Assembly (NCBI RefSeq): GCF_002735705.1 | Contig: NZ_PDZL01000001.1 | Span: forward strand, 496,001 to 560,000 | Origin: Janthinobacterium sp. BJB426 | GTDB lineage: Bacteria > Pseudomonadota > Gammaproteobacteria > Burkholderiales > Burkholderiaceae_D | Length of the DNA stretch: 64,000 bases | Direction of reading: 5' to 3' | In this document: positions 35,478 through 44,266 of the stretch, piece by piece | How the letters are laid out: each line of letters begins with the position of its first letter | Numbering within the stretch: position 1 is the stretch's first letter | Position numbers and translations under genes: made by a program | Notes under the pieces: generated by a model | What the model saw: the letters and a program-made list of their open reading frames with translations, nothing else | Databases searched by the model: none | What the model was told of the DNA's origin: nothing

Positions 35478-36058
35478 TTCTGTACCTGCATGGATTTCGC
35501 TCGTCGCCCCTGTCGATGAAGTCGCGCTTGCTGGCCGCGCAGATGCAGGCGCTGGGCCGCGAAGCACAGTGGCTGTGCCCGCAATTGCCGGCCTCGCCCA
35601 AGCTGGCCATTGAGTTGGCCTTGTCATTGGTCAAGGACGTGGCGCCGACCGAGCTGACGATTATCGGCTCCTCGCTGGGCGGCTATTACGCCACCTGGCT
35701 GGCCGAGCAGCTCGGTTGCCGCGCCGTATTGCTCAACCCCGCCATCGTGCCCTTGATCGACCTGGAACAGCATGTGGGCGTGACGACGGAGTTCCATTCG
35801 GACAAGCCATTCGAGTTCAAGCGTGAATACATCGATGAGCTGCGCGCGTTTTCCGTAGAGAAAATTACTGAGCCGCAACGCTATTTCCTGATTGCCGCCA
35901 CGGGCGATGAAGTGCTCGACTACCGCGACATGGTGGCGCATTATCAGGGGGCGCGGCAGTTGGTCATCGATGGCAGCGACCATGGCATCAGCGAATTTGC
36001 CGACTACCTGGCGCCCGTGCTGGCCTTTTGCGGCATCGATGCGGACGCGGCCAAGTGA
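35474..36058 (+). CDS. YqiA/YcfP-like alpha/beta hydrolase (esterase)
   Basis: A 194-residue small esterase. The first residues MILYLHGFRSSPLS hold the oxyanion-type HGF motif. The nucleophile elbow is GSSLGG with Ser67, the acid is near TGDEVLDY (Asp145 or Asp149), and His170 lies in DGSDHGISEF. E. coli YqiA has this size and cleaves short acyl esters; the natural substrate is unknown. The ATG overlaps the mpl stop. Confidence 0.9.
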   Translation: MILYLHGFRSSPLSMKSRLLAAQMQALGREAQWLCPQLPASPKLAIELALSLVKDVAPTELTIIGSSLGGYYATWLAEQLGCRAVLLNPAIVPLIDLEQHVGVTTEFHSDKPFEFKREYIDELRAFSVEKITEPQRYFLIAATGDEVLDYRDMVAHYQGARQLVIDGSDHGISEFADYLAPVLAFCGIDADAAK

Positions 36059-36669
36059 GGCCGGGTTCGCTGCGGCAGGCGCAATGGCATGCGCACGTGA
36101 ATGCCGTCAATGCGCCGCCGGCCTTGCGTCACTGGCTCACGGGTGGCGGCTCGCTGACGGCCAAGCTGAAAGCGCACAGCAGCGCGTTTCGCGTGCAATG
36201 TTTGCATCAGGAAACATCGCGCTGCTTGACCGATGAGGCTGCCATCATCGGTTTGCACCGCGCAGGCCGGGTGTGGGAACGCGAAGTGCTGTTGCGCTGC
36301 GATAACAAACCGGCCGTGTTTGGCCATACCGTCGTGCCCATGCAGGCGACGGCCACGGACTGGCCCTTGTTTTCCGCGCTGGGCGAGCGTTCGCTGGGCA
36401 CGACCTTGTTTGGCGACCGCATGGTACGGCGCGGGGAACTGGAATTTGCCCGCTTGCGTGCCGGGCACCCGCTGGTGCAGCGGGCGCAGGCGGCGCTGGC
36501 AGAGGAGGGGCGCCGCGCCGACGAGCAGGCGCTGTTTTTTGCCCGCCGCTGCCTGTATCAGCGTCACCAGGGATTGCTGCTGGTAACCGAAGTATTTTTG
36601 CCGGCGGTGCTGGAGTTGACGTCCGTCACTCGCACTGTTGCAACCGACACATTAATAAACAAAGCATAA
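36055..36669 (+). CDS. ubiC: Chorismate lyase (UbiC-like)
   Basis: Probably converts chorismate to 4-hydroxybenzoate plus pyruvate, the first step of ubiquinone synthesis. The 204 residues show the UbiC-type segments WEREVLLRCDNKPAVFGHTV (conserved Arg/Glu) and SLGTTLFGD, and a late Glu in VTEVFLPAVL. Sequence divergence from E. coli UbiC is high, so the call rests on motif order. The GTG at 36055 overlaps the esterase stop (GTGA) and is preferred; an ATG at 36028 in the same frame would overlap by 31 bp. Two bases separate it from the RNase gene. Confidence 0.75.
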   Translation: MRPGSLRQAQWHAHVNAVNAPPALRHWLTGGGSLTAKLKAHSSAFRVQCLHQETSRCLTDEAAIIGLHRAGRVWEREVLLRCDNKPAVFGHTVVPMQATATDWPLFSALGERSLGTTLFGDRMVRRGELEFARLRAGHPLVQRAQAALAEEGRRADEQALFFARRCLYQRHQGLLLVTEVFLPAVLELTSVTRTVATDTLINKA

Positions 36670-36671
36670 CA

Positions 36672-38747
36672 ATGAATCTATTTTTTGAAGAATCCGGCGA
36701 TTTCAAGGTCGGCACGGTCCTGTCGCAAGCGGGTGAAGCGTACCAGGTCGAAATGGCCAGCGGCAAGCGCACCAAAGTCAAGGTCAAGGATGTGCTGCTG
36801 CAGTATGAAAAGCCGGCCCCGGCCGAGCTGCTGGAGCAAGCGAAGGCGGTTGCTGCCGAGATCGATCTCGATTTCCTGTGGGAAGTGGCGGGCGAAGACG
36901 AGTTCGGCTTTGCCGAGCTGGGCGCCGAATATTTCGGCCACGCCCCGTTGCCGCCGGAAGCGGCCGGCCTGATCCTGGCCCTGCATTCGGCACCCGTGTA
37001 TTTCTACAAGAAGGGCCGTGGCCGCTACAAGGCGGCGCCGGAAGCGTCGCTGAAGGCGGCATTGGCCGGCATTGAAAAGAAAAAGCAGCAGGCGCTGGTG
37101 CAAGCCGCCTATGTGGAAGAGCTGAAACAGAACCGCTTGCCCGCCTCGATGCAGCCCATGGTGCTGCAACTGCTGTTCAAGCCCGACAAGAACACGATCG
37201 AATACAAGGCGCTGGAAGCGGCGTGCACGGAATTGCACACGACGCCGCCGCGTTTGATGCTGGCTGTCGGCGGTATTGCTTCACCGAAAGACTTGCACTT
37301 GTCGAAATTCCTCTTCGAGAATTTCCCGAAAGGCGCCGGTTTCCCGAACGTGCCCGTGCCCGCCGTGACGGCCAAGCTGCCGCTGGCCGACGTGGCCGCC
37401 TTCTCGATCGACGACGTGACCACCACCGAGATCGACGATGCCTTCTCCGTGCAGCCTTTGCCGGACGGCACCGTGAAAGTGGGTATTCACATCGCCGCGC
37501 CCGGCCTGGGCATTCGCCCGGAAGACGTGATCGACAAGATGGCGCGCCAGCGCATGTCGACCGTCTACATGCCGGGCGACAAGATCACCATGCTGCCGGA
37601 CGAAATCGTGAATGCCTTCACCCTCGCGGAAGGCACGACGTGCCCGGCCCTGTCGCTGTACGCCACGCTGGACCCGAAAGCGGACTGGGCCGTGGTCAGC
37701 ACGCAGACGCGCGCCGAGCTGGTGCCGATCGCCAGCAATTTGCGCCATAACCAGCTCGACGACCTGGTCAACGAGGAAACCCTGGCCAGCGGTGAAGGCG
37801 AGTATCCTCACAAGGCCGATTTTGCCGTGCTGTGGCAATGGGCGCAGCAGCTGGAACAGGGCCGCATGAAGAAACGCGAAGCGTTTGGCCTGAAGCCGGA
37901 ACAGAATAACCGTGTCGATTTCAATTTCTATGTGGAAAATGACATCGTCACCGTGGCGCGCCGCAAGCGTGGCGCGCCGCTCGACAAGATCGTCGCCGAA
38001 CTGATGATTTTTGCAAACAGCACGTGGGGCAAGATGCTGCACGACCATGGCGTGCCGGGCATTTACCGTAGCCAGGGCGGCGGCAGTGGCAATAGCTGGG
38101 CGGCAAAGATGCAGGTGCGCATGGTTACCCATGCGGCGCCGCACCAGGGCCTGGGCGTGGATCAATACGCGTGGAGCACCTCGCCCTTGCGCCGCTATAC
38201 CGATCTGGTCAATCAGTGGCAAATCATCGCCTGCGCCGAGCATGGCGTGACGGCGCCGCTGGTGGCCCCGTTCAAGCCGCGCGACGCGAATTTGTTCGCC
38301 ATCGTCTCGGCCTTCGATGCTGCATATGCCGCGTATGGCGATTTCCAGTCGAACATGGAACGCTACTGGTGCTTGCGCTGGCTGCACCAGGAAAACGCGC
38401 GCCAGGTCGATGCCGTCGTGCTGAAAGACGAGATTTTGCGCCTGGTCGACATTCCGCTGGTCATCAAGCTGCCGGGCATGCCATCGGTGGCGCGCGGTGC
38501 GCAAGTGAAACTGGACTTGCTGCGCTGGGATGAAGTCGACCTGAGCATCGAAGCGCGCCTGCTGGAAATCGCTGCCGTGCCCGATGCGGCGGCCGATGCC
38601 GAGCTGGACTATGAGGAAGAGTCGGGCGACGAAGGCGCGGAAGAGGGTGACATGGCGCCGGAAGCAGCAAACCAGGTCGGCGACGCCGAGGCGGAAGTGG
38701 CGGAGCTGGCCAGCGAAGACGTGGTCAGCGAACCCGAGGTCAAGTAA
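36672..38747 (+). CDS. RNB-domain exoribonuclease (RNase II family)
   Basis: A 691-residue 3'-5' exoribonuclease-like protein. It has an N-terminal OB-like region (about 1-50), a helical insert, and the RNB catalytic domain from about 245, with the acidic cluster SIDDVTTTEIDDAFSV followed by YMPGDKITMLPDEI and later SPLRRYTDL, which closes the active site. The catalytic signature deviates from the usual D-x-D-D spacing of RNase II. A C-terminal S1 domain is short or degenerate. The last about 60 residues are strongly acidic, an unusual tail. It sits in the run mpl to mtgA. Confidence 0.88.
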   Translation: MNLFFEESGDFKVGTVLSQAGEAYQVEMASGKRTKVKVKDVLLQYEKPAPAELLEQAKAVAAEIDLDFLWEVAGEDEFGFAELGAEYFGHAPLPPEAAGLILALHSAPVYFYKKGRGRYKAAPEASLKAALAGIEKKKQQALVQAAYVEELKQNRLPASMQPMVLQLLFKPDKNTIEYKALEAACTELHTTPPRLMLAVGGIASPKDLHLSKFLFENFPKGAGFPNVPVPAVTAKLPLADVAAFSIDDVTTTEIDDAFSVQPLPDGTVKVGIHIAAPGLGIRPEDVIDKMARQRMSTVYMPGDKITMLPDEIVNAFTLAEGTTCPALSLYATLDPKADWAVVSTQTRAELVPIASNLRHNQLDDLVNEETLASGEGEYPHKADFAVLWQWAQQLEQGRMKKREAFGLKPEQNNRVDFNFYVENDIVTVARRKRGAPLDKIVAELMIFANSTWGKMLHDHGVPGIYRSQGGGSGNSWAAKMQVRMVTHAAPHQGLGVDQYAWSTSPLRRYTDLVNQWQIIACAEHGVTAPLVAPFKPRDANLFAIVSAFDAAYAAYGDFQSNMERYWCLRWLHQENARQVDAVVLKDEILRLVDIPLVIKLPGMPSVARGAQVKLDLLRWDEVDLSIEARLLEIAAVPDAAADAELDYEEESGDEGAEEGDMAPEAANQVGDAEAEVAELASEDVVSEPEVK

Positions 38748-38855
38748 GGTCGTCGTCACGCCATCAAGGCGGTGCTGAAAACTGTTGCCGGCACCGCCCT
38801 TTGACGTAGAATTCAGCCATCTTGTATCTTGTGCTTGTTGCGAACTGGGTTGCGC

Positions 38856-39743
38856 GTGAAGTCTTTCCGAGAGAATCGTTTTCTGATGATAGCCGTGGCG
38901 GTATCGCTGCTGGCGCACGGCGCCTTACTGGCGATGCATTTTGTCGCCCCGGCCCCGCAGCGGGCCGTGGCTACCGATCCCGGCCTGGAAGTGATACTGG
39001 TCAATACCAAGCATGCCAACAAGCCGCTGAAGGCCGAGGCCCTGGCGCAAGCTAACCTCGACGGTGGTGGACAGGCCGACAAGGGCCGCGCCAAGTCGCC
39101 CTTGCCCGACATGCGCAAGGTGGAAGAGGGCGACAGCGTCAAGGCCAGCGCCCGGCGCATTGCCGAACTGGAACAAAGACAGCAGGAATTGCTGACGCAG
39201 GCGGCCAAGCCTACGCCTTACAGCGCCGCGCCCGTCACTGAAAAAGACAAGCCCAATCCCCTGGCCAGCGGCTCAGACTTGATGGAAAGCAGCAAGGCCA
39301 TCGCGCGTATGGCGGCCGAGATCAGCCAGACCGTGGAAGACCAAAATAAACGTCCGCGCAAGACTTTCATTACGCCCAGCACGCAGGAAGTCGGCTACGC
39401 CATGTATTACAAGACCCTGCAAAAGCGCATCGAGGAAATCGGCACCCTGAATTTCCCGCAAAAGAATGGCCGCAAGATGTATGGCGAACTGGTCGTCTAC
39501 ATCCCCATCTTCCAGGACGGCACGATTTACCAGAAAGAGGGCGGCGCCCGCGTGGAGAAAAGCTCGGGCAATCCGGCACTGGATGCGGCGGCCCTGGCCA
39601 TCGTGCGCCGCGCGGCGCCGTTTGGCCGTTTCCCACCGAACATGTTGTCGAGTGACAAGGATGACCTGTGGGTCGTCATCACCCGCTTCAAATTTACGCG
39701 CGAAGAAAAAATGGAAGCTAACCTGACTGGCGGCAGCAATTGA
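38856..39743 (+). CDS. TonB C-terminal-domain protein (energy transducer-like)
   Basis: A 295-residue protein with an N-terminal membrane anchor (about 9-28, [20 protein letters not shown]), containing the His that in TonB contacts ExbBD. A charged helical periplasmic linker contains a coiled-coil-like [14 protein letters not shown], and the TonB C-terminal fold lies at about 190-290 ([20 protein letters not shown]). No exbB or exbD is adjacent. The GTG at 38856 is preferred since it gives a normal short N-terminus; the frame also runs upstream to 38829. It could energise receptors such as those at 3386 and 13006, or be a TolA-like protein. Confidence 0.8.
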   Translation: MKSFRENRFLMIAVAVSLLAHGALLAMHFVAPAPQRAVATDPGLEVILVNTKHANKPLKAEALAQANLDGGGQADKGRAKSPLPDMRKVEEGDSVKASARRIAELEQRQQELLTQAAKPTPYSAAPVTEKDKPNPLASGSDLMESSKAIARMAAEISQTVEDQNKRPRKTFITPSTQEVGYAMYYKTLQKRIEEIGTLNFPQKNGRKMYGELVVYIPIFQDGTIYQKEGGARVEKSSGNPALDAAALAIVRRAAPFGRFPPNMLSSDKDDLWVVITRFKFTREEKMEANLTGGSN

Positions 39744-39754
39744 ACAAGCAAGAA

Positions 39755-40582
39755 ATGAATCCTGATCAATATTGTGTCTTCGGCAATCCCATCGCCCACA
39801 GCAAGTCCCCCCTGATCCACGCCGCCTTTGCCCTGCAGACAGGCCAGGCCATGGTCTATGATCACCGGCTGGCGCCGCTGGACGGCTTTGCCCTGGCGGC
39901 CCGTACGTTTGCCGCCGAGGGCGGCAAGGGTGCAAACGTGACGGTGCCCTTTAAACTGGACGCGTGCGCGCTGGCCACCGAGCTGACGCCGCGGGCTAGG
40001 GCCGCCGGCGCCGTCAATACCCTGCGTTTCGATGGCGACACCATTCTTGGCGACAATACCGATGGCGCGGGCCTGGTGGCGGACATCGTGCGCAACGCGG
40101 GCGTGAGCGTCGCCGGCAAGCGCGTCCTGCTGCTGGGCGCGGGCGGCGCGGCGCGCGGCGTCGTGCTGCCCTTGCTGGAACAGGGACCGCAGGAAATCTT
40201 CATTGCCAACCGCACTGTGGCCACGGCCGAGGCGCTGGTGGCGCAGTTTGCGGATGCGGCGAGTCACGCTGCTCAGCTGCGCGCCGGCGGCTACACGCAG
40301 CCCGCGGGCGTTTTTGATATCGTCATCAATGCCACCTCGGCCAGCCTGGCGGGCGATTTGCCGCCCGTGCCGCCGGGTATCTTCGGCGATCACACGCTGG
40401 CGCTGGACATGATGTATGGTGCCCAGCCCACCGTCTTCATGGACTTTGCCGCGCAGCATGGCGCGCAGGTGCGCGACGGCCTGGGCATGCTGGTGGAGCA
40501 GGCGGCCGAAGCGTTTTACGTGTGGCGCGGCGTGCGGCCGCAGACGCAGGATTTGCTGGCGCAATTGCGCGGTGCCCTGTGA
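39755..40582 (+). CDS. aroE: Shikimate dehydrogenase
   Basis: NADPH-dependent enzyme making shikimate from 3-dehydroshikimate. The 275 residues begin near [17 protein letters not shown] (substrate-binding Ser pair), followed by NVTVPFK with the catalytic Lys, DNTDGAGLV with the catalytic Asp, and the dinucleotide loop [12 protein letters not shown]. The ATG at 39755 is preferred over the TTG at 39740, which overlaps the previous stop. Its stop overlaps the mtgA start (GTGA). Confidence 0.95.
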   Translation: MNPDQYCVFGNPIAHSKSPLIHAAFALQTGQAMVYDHRLAPLDGFALAARTFAAEGGKGANVTVPFKLDACALATELTPRARAAGAVNTLRFDGDTILGDNTDGAGLVADIVRNAGVSVAGKRVLLLGAGGAARGVVLPLLEQGPQEIFIANRTVATAEALVAQFADAASHAAQLRAGGYTQPAGVFDIVINATSASLAGDLPPVPPGIFGDHTLALDMMYGAQPTVFMDFAAQHGAQVRDGLGMLVEQAAEAFYVWRGVRPQTQDLLAQLRGAL

Positions 40583-41304
40583 GCGGCGGCAAGAAGGGCG
40601 CGCGCAAGGGCGCCAGCCGCTACGGCTGGATCAAGTGGCTGTTCATCGTGCCCGTGCTGGCCTTTATCGTCGTGCAACTGTATTTCTTCCTGCAAATCTG
40701 GTGGTGGGTCGATCATAACCCGTCCAGCACGGCGTTCATGCGCGAACAATTGTCTGTCTTGCAGGACAAGAATCCCAACGCCACCATCAAGCAGACGTGG
40801 GTGCCGTACAACCGCATCTCGAACAATCTGAAACGGGCCATCATCGCCTCGGAAGACGCGAATTTTTCCGAGCACGAAGGCGTGGACTGGGAAGCCTTGC
40901 AAAAAGCATATGAAAAAAACAGCAAGAAGCAGAAGGTCGTGGCGGGCGGCTCCACCATCACGCAGCAGTTGGCGAAGAATCTGTTCCTGTCCGGTTCGCG
41001 CAGCTATGTGCGCAAGGGCCAGGAACTGATCATCACGTATATGCTGGAAAACCTGATGGAAAAGCAGCGCATTTTCGAGATTTATCTGAACGTGGTGGAG
41101 TTTGGCACGGGCATCTTTGGCGCCGAAGCGGCGGGGCGCCACTATTACCGGGTCAGCGCAGCGGGCCTGAGCGCGGGACAGGCGGCGAAACTGGCCGTGA
41201 TGCTGCCGAATCCCCGCTTTTATGACCGTCACCGTGATACGGGCTACCTGAACCGGCGTACCAGTGTCATCCTGCGCCGCATGGGGGCGGCGGAGCTGCC
41301 TTGA
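40579..41304 (+). CDS. mtgA: Monofunctional peptidoglycan glycosyltransferase
   Basis: A 241-residue inner-membrane enzyme that polymerises lipid II glycan chains without a transpeptidase domain. It has an N-terminal basic segment, a membrane span at about 18-42, and a GT51 fold with [18 protein letters not shown] (catalytic Glu92), [15 protein letters not shown], and the [20 protein letters not shown] motif. The GTG at 40579 overlaps the aroE stop; an in-frame ATG at 40522 would overlap aroE by 61 bp. The aroE-mtgA pair is common in betaproteobacteria. Confidence 0.95.
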   Translation: MSGGKKGARKGASRYGWIKWLFIVPVLAFIVVQLYFFLQIWWWVDHNPSSTAFMREQLSVLQDKNPNATIKQTWVPYNRISNNLKRAIIASEDANFSEHEGVDWEALQKAYEKNSKKQKVVAGGSTITQQLAKNLFLSGSRSYVRKGQELIITYMLENLMEKQRIFEIYLNVVEFGTGIFGAEAAGRHYYRVSAAGLSAGQAAKLAVMLPNPRFYDRHRDTGYLNRRTSVILRRMGAAELP

Positions 41305-41527
41305 GGGCAGCGGGCTTTCTTTGCATAAAATCAAAGCTGCTTGATTGGCACTATTGCGGGGGCAGCATCTTAATCGGCCCCGCTTGGTGCAACGCCGCAC
41401 TTTTTCCGTGAAAAAGCGGTGCCGGGGGTGGTCGTGAAAAGGCCTTTGCGGGTACACTTGCGCTGTTTTCATTTTTGGCGCCAGCGCCAGCACATCACGA
41501 TAACCCCACATCCGGCTGAGAGCGCGC

Positions 41528-42493
41528 ATGATCAATGTCTTTGTATTACAGAATGGCCGGCTCAACCAGGTGCCGATCGACAGCCGCGCAGACCTCGAAA
41601 ATGCCGAACCGGTGTGGGTCGACCTGACCGACCCTACCGATGATGAGCGGGCCTGGGTCAAGGCCATCTACAACGTCACCCTGCCGGGCGAAGACGAAGT
41701 CAAGGATATTGAAGCGTCGGCCCGCTATTACGAAGCGGAAAACGGCGACTTGCACCTGCGCACGGACTTCCTGCGTGAAGAGGACGACGGTCCCTCGCGC
41801 GTCATTACGGTAGCCTTCATTCTTGCCCGCAAGATTTTGTTTTCCATGCATACGGACGACCTGCCCGTGTTCCGCCTGGTGCGCATGCGCGCCCGCTCGC
41901 GGCCAGGTTCGATTGCCGACTACATGGACGTGCTGCTCGACCTGTACGCCACCGATGCCGAATATTCGGCTGACGTGCTCGAAGGCATCTACCAGAACCT
42001 GGAAGAAGTCAGCACGCGCGTATTGCAAAAGGAATTTACCGATGCGCACGCGGCCGAAGCACTGAATGCCATTGCCCACGAGGAAGATTTGAATGGCCGT
42101 ATCCGTCGCAACATGATGGATACGCGCCGCGCCGTGAGTTTCCTGATGCGCGGCCGCTTATTGAATTCGGAGCAGTTCGAGGAAGCGCGGCAGATTTTGC
42201 GCGACATCGAATCGCTGGACGGCCATACGTCTTTCCTGTTTGATAAGATCAACTTTCTGATGGATGCCACCGTCGGTTTCATTAACATCAACCAGAACAA
42301 GATCATCAAGATCTTCTCGGTGGCCAGCGTGGCCTTCCTGCCGCCGACCCTGATCGCCAGCGTGTACGGCATGAACTTCAAGTTGATGCCGGAACTGGAA
42401 TGGTCGTTCGGCTATCCATGGGCCTGGGGCTTGATGATCACCAGCGCCATCGCGCCCTTCCTGTATTTCCGCCACCGTGGCTGGCTGAAATAA
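41528..42493 (+). CDS. corA: CorA-type magnesium/cobalt transporter
   Basis: A 321-residue pentameric channel protein. A large N-terminal cytoplasmic domain is followed by a long stalk helix and two C-terminal membrane helices; the first ends in the selectivity motif YGMNF (280-284), and the second is near the C-terminus (GLMITSAIAPFLYF). The C-terminal basic RHRGWLK is the usual ring. The 223-bp region upstream (41305-41527) has no gene and only a weak hairpin around 41396. Confidence 0.94.
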   Translation: MINVFVLQNGRLNQVPIDSRADLENAEPVWVDLTDPTDDERAWVKAIYNVTLPGEDEVKDIEASARYYEAENGDLHLRTDFLREEDDGPSRVITVAFILARKILFSMHTDDLPVFRLVRMRARSRPGSIADYMDVLLDLYATDAEYSADVLEGIYQNLEEVSTRVLQKEFTDAHAAEALNAIAHEEDLNGRIRRNMMDTRRAVSFLMRGRLLNSEQFEEARQILRDIESLDGHTSFLFDKINFLMDATVGFININQNKIIKIFSVASVAFLPPTLIASVYGMNFKLMPELEWSFGYPWAWGLMITSAIAPFLYFRHRGWLK

Positions 42494-42510
42494 GCCGCAG
42501 CGCAGCATCG

Positions 42511-42535
42511 CCGGGGCGCTTCCGCGTCCCGGTTT
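42511..42535 (+). terminator. Terminator-like hairpin after corA
   Basis: A 9-pair stem (42511-42519 with 42524-42532, one G-U pair), TTCC loop and only three T after it. The remaining 42536-42786 gap shows no gene. Confidence 0.5.
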
Positions 42536-42786
42536 CAAGACGAACGCAGCAATTTCAAAAATCAGCGATAATCACTGGTATTGCGTGGTATTGAATTGGT
42601 ATTCGTTCGTCGCCGCCTGCCTGGCGCCCGATTCTTTCCCCCGCTGGCTGCCTGTGGCAGAAAAGTATCGTCATTCAGACGTTTTCTGCGTGGTAGCGTC
42701 CGCCTGTTCCACCTATGATCGTTGCGATGCCAGCCTTGGCTGGCTGGCCGCCGCATTTCCCGTCACTGTTGCCTTCTGGAGAGTCC

Positions 42787-43515
42787 ATGCCTGATACCGC
42801 CACTACCCCACCGCGCTTCACCCACCTGATCAGCGACTGCGATGGCGTGCTGATCGACAGCGAAGCCGTGGCCCTGCAAGCGCTGCTGGAATTGCTGGGG
42901 CCGCGCCTGCAGAACCTGCCTGAGGGCATCACCCTGCAAGGTTTGATCGAGCCGCGCCTGGGTCAGCGCCTGGTGCCGCTGATGCAGGATATCTACAAGG
43001 AGCTGGGCTTGCCGCAATTGCCGGCCGATGACATCATGGCCATCGGCAACGCGGTCGATGCGGCTTGCGACGCGCAATTGCGCGCCGTGCCCGGCGTGGC
43101 GCAAGCGCTGGCCGCCATTCCCCTGCCCAAGGCCGTGGCCTCGAACAGCGTCAGCGCGCGCGTGCTGTCGGCGCTCGAGCGGACTAGCATGGCGCCGTTG
43201 TTCGATCAGCGTGTATTCACGCCGGACCTGGTGGGCCATGCCAAGCCGCATCCGGGCCTGTACCTGGCAGCGGCGGCCGCTTTCGGCGTGTCACCGGGCC
43301 AGTGCCTGGTGCTGGAAGACAGCGTCACGGGCGTGACGGCTGCCGTGGCGGCGGGCATGACGGTCTTGGGCTTTATCGGCGGCGGGCATATTGCCGCCGG
43401 CCAGGAAGCGCGCCTGAAGGCGGCTGGCGCGCATGTCGTGTTCAGCGACATGGCCAGCCTGCCGGCGCTGGTGGCGGCCCTGCTGCAGCCGGCCACCGAG
43501 CCGCAAGTTGCTTAA
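42787..43515 (+). CDS. HAD-family hydrolase (phosphoglycolate/beta-phosphoglucomutase-like)
   Basis: A 242-residue HAD subfamily IA phosphatase. The nucleophile motif SDCDGVLIDSE carries Asp17 and Asp19; motif II/III regions include ASNSVSARVL and GHAKPHPGLYL, and the last is LVLEDSVTGV. The cap domain lies at about 20-95. The motifs resemble sugar-phosphate phosphatases or phosphomutases (YieH/YfbT/PgmB group). A GGAG-type site precedes the ATG. It converges on the sugar operon with 11 bp between stops, so a metabolic link to that operon is possible but unproven. Confidence 0.88.
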   Translation: MPDTATTPPRFTHLISDCDGVLIDSEAVALQALLELLGPRLQNLPEGITLQGLIEPRLGQRLVPLMQDIYKELGLPQLPADDIMAIGNAVDAACDAQLRAVPGVAQALAAIPLPKAVASNSVSARVLSALERTSMAPLFDQRVFTPDLVGHAKPHPGLYLAAAAAFGVSPGQCLVLEDSVTGVTAAVAAGMTVLGFIGGGHIAAGQEARLKAAGAHVVFSDMASLPALVAALLQPATEPQVA

Positions 43516-43526
43516 TTGCAAGTGAT

Positions 43527-44258
43527 TTAGCGGCAGGTATAGCCGCCATCGATCGGCAGGCTGACGCCGCTGATCATGGCGGCGGCGTCGCTGAGCAGGA
43601 ACAAAATGGGGCTCGCTACCTCTTCCGGGGTGGCGAAACGGCGCAGCGGAATGGCCGCCAGCATGGGAGCGCTTTTTACCGGGTCGCTCCAGTCCCGTTC
43701 CGCCATCGGCGTCAGGGTCACGGTGGGATTGACGCTGTTGACGCGGATGCCGTGCGGCCCCAGTTCCAGACACAGGCTGCGGGTGATCGCATCCATGGCC
43801 GCCTTCGAAGCGCAATACGCCAGATGATGCTCGAGCGCCACCAGCGCCGCCTGGCTCGAAACGTTCACGATGCTGCCCTTGTGTCCTTCGCGCAGCATGC
43901 CCTGCGCCACATGGCGCGCCATCATGGCCGCGCTGCGCGCATTGACCACCATCACGCGGTCAAAGCTGGCCGCATCGACTTCCAAACTGGGCCCCAGTTG
44001 CGAGATGCCGGAGCAATTGACGAGACCATCGATGTTGCGCAGCGGCGCCAGCGCGGCCGCCATGGCGTCGCTGTCGCTGATGTCGAGCTGCAGCGGCTCG
44101 CAACCGGTTTCGTCGGCCAGTGCGGCCAGCCGTTCGGCGTTTTGTCCGATGGCAATGACGCGCGCGCCGGCCGCGCTGAGCATGCGCGCCGTGACGAGGC
44201 CGATGCCGCTGGAAGCGCCCGTGACGATGAATTTCTTGTGGCGGAAATCGAATAGCAT
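43527..44258 (-). CDS. Short-chain dehydrogenase/reductase of sugar operon
   Basis: A 243-residue classical SDR with the cofactor loop TGASSGIG (13-20), the catalytic Ser in VNVSSQ and the Tyr148-x3-Lys152 pair (YCASKAAM). Similarity of wording to L-xylulose reductase/DCXR and carbonyl reductases suggests a sugar or polyol substrate. It is the last gene of the minus-strand operon, 8 bp after the kinase gene. With the zinc dehydrogenase upstream it could provide two successive oxidation or reduction steps. Confidence 0.9.
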   Translation of the reverse strand: MLFDFRHKKFIVTGASSGIGLVTARMLSAAGARVIAIGQNAERLAALADETGCEPLQLDISDSDAMAAALAPLRNIDGLVNCSGISQLGPSLEVDAASFDRVMVVNARSAAMMARHVAQGMLREGHKGSIVNVSSQAALVALEHHLAYCASKAAMDAITRSLCLELGPHGIRVNSVNPTVTLTPMAERDWSDPVKSAPMLAAIPLRRFATPEEVASPILFLLSDAAAMISGVSLPIDGGYTCR

Positions 44259-44266
44259 GGTATTCC

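Noticed and set aside
41305..41527. Magnesium riboswitch before corA
   Set aside because: Only a weak A/T hairpin around 41396 is seen, with no multi-stem architecture or terminator.
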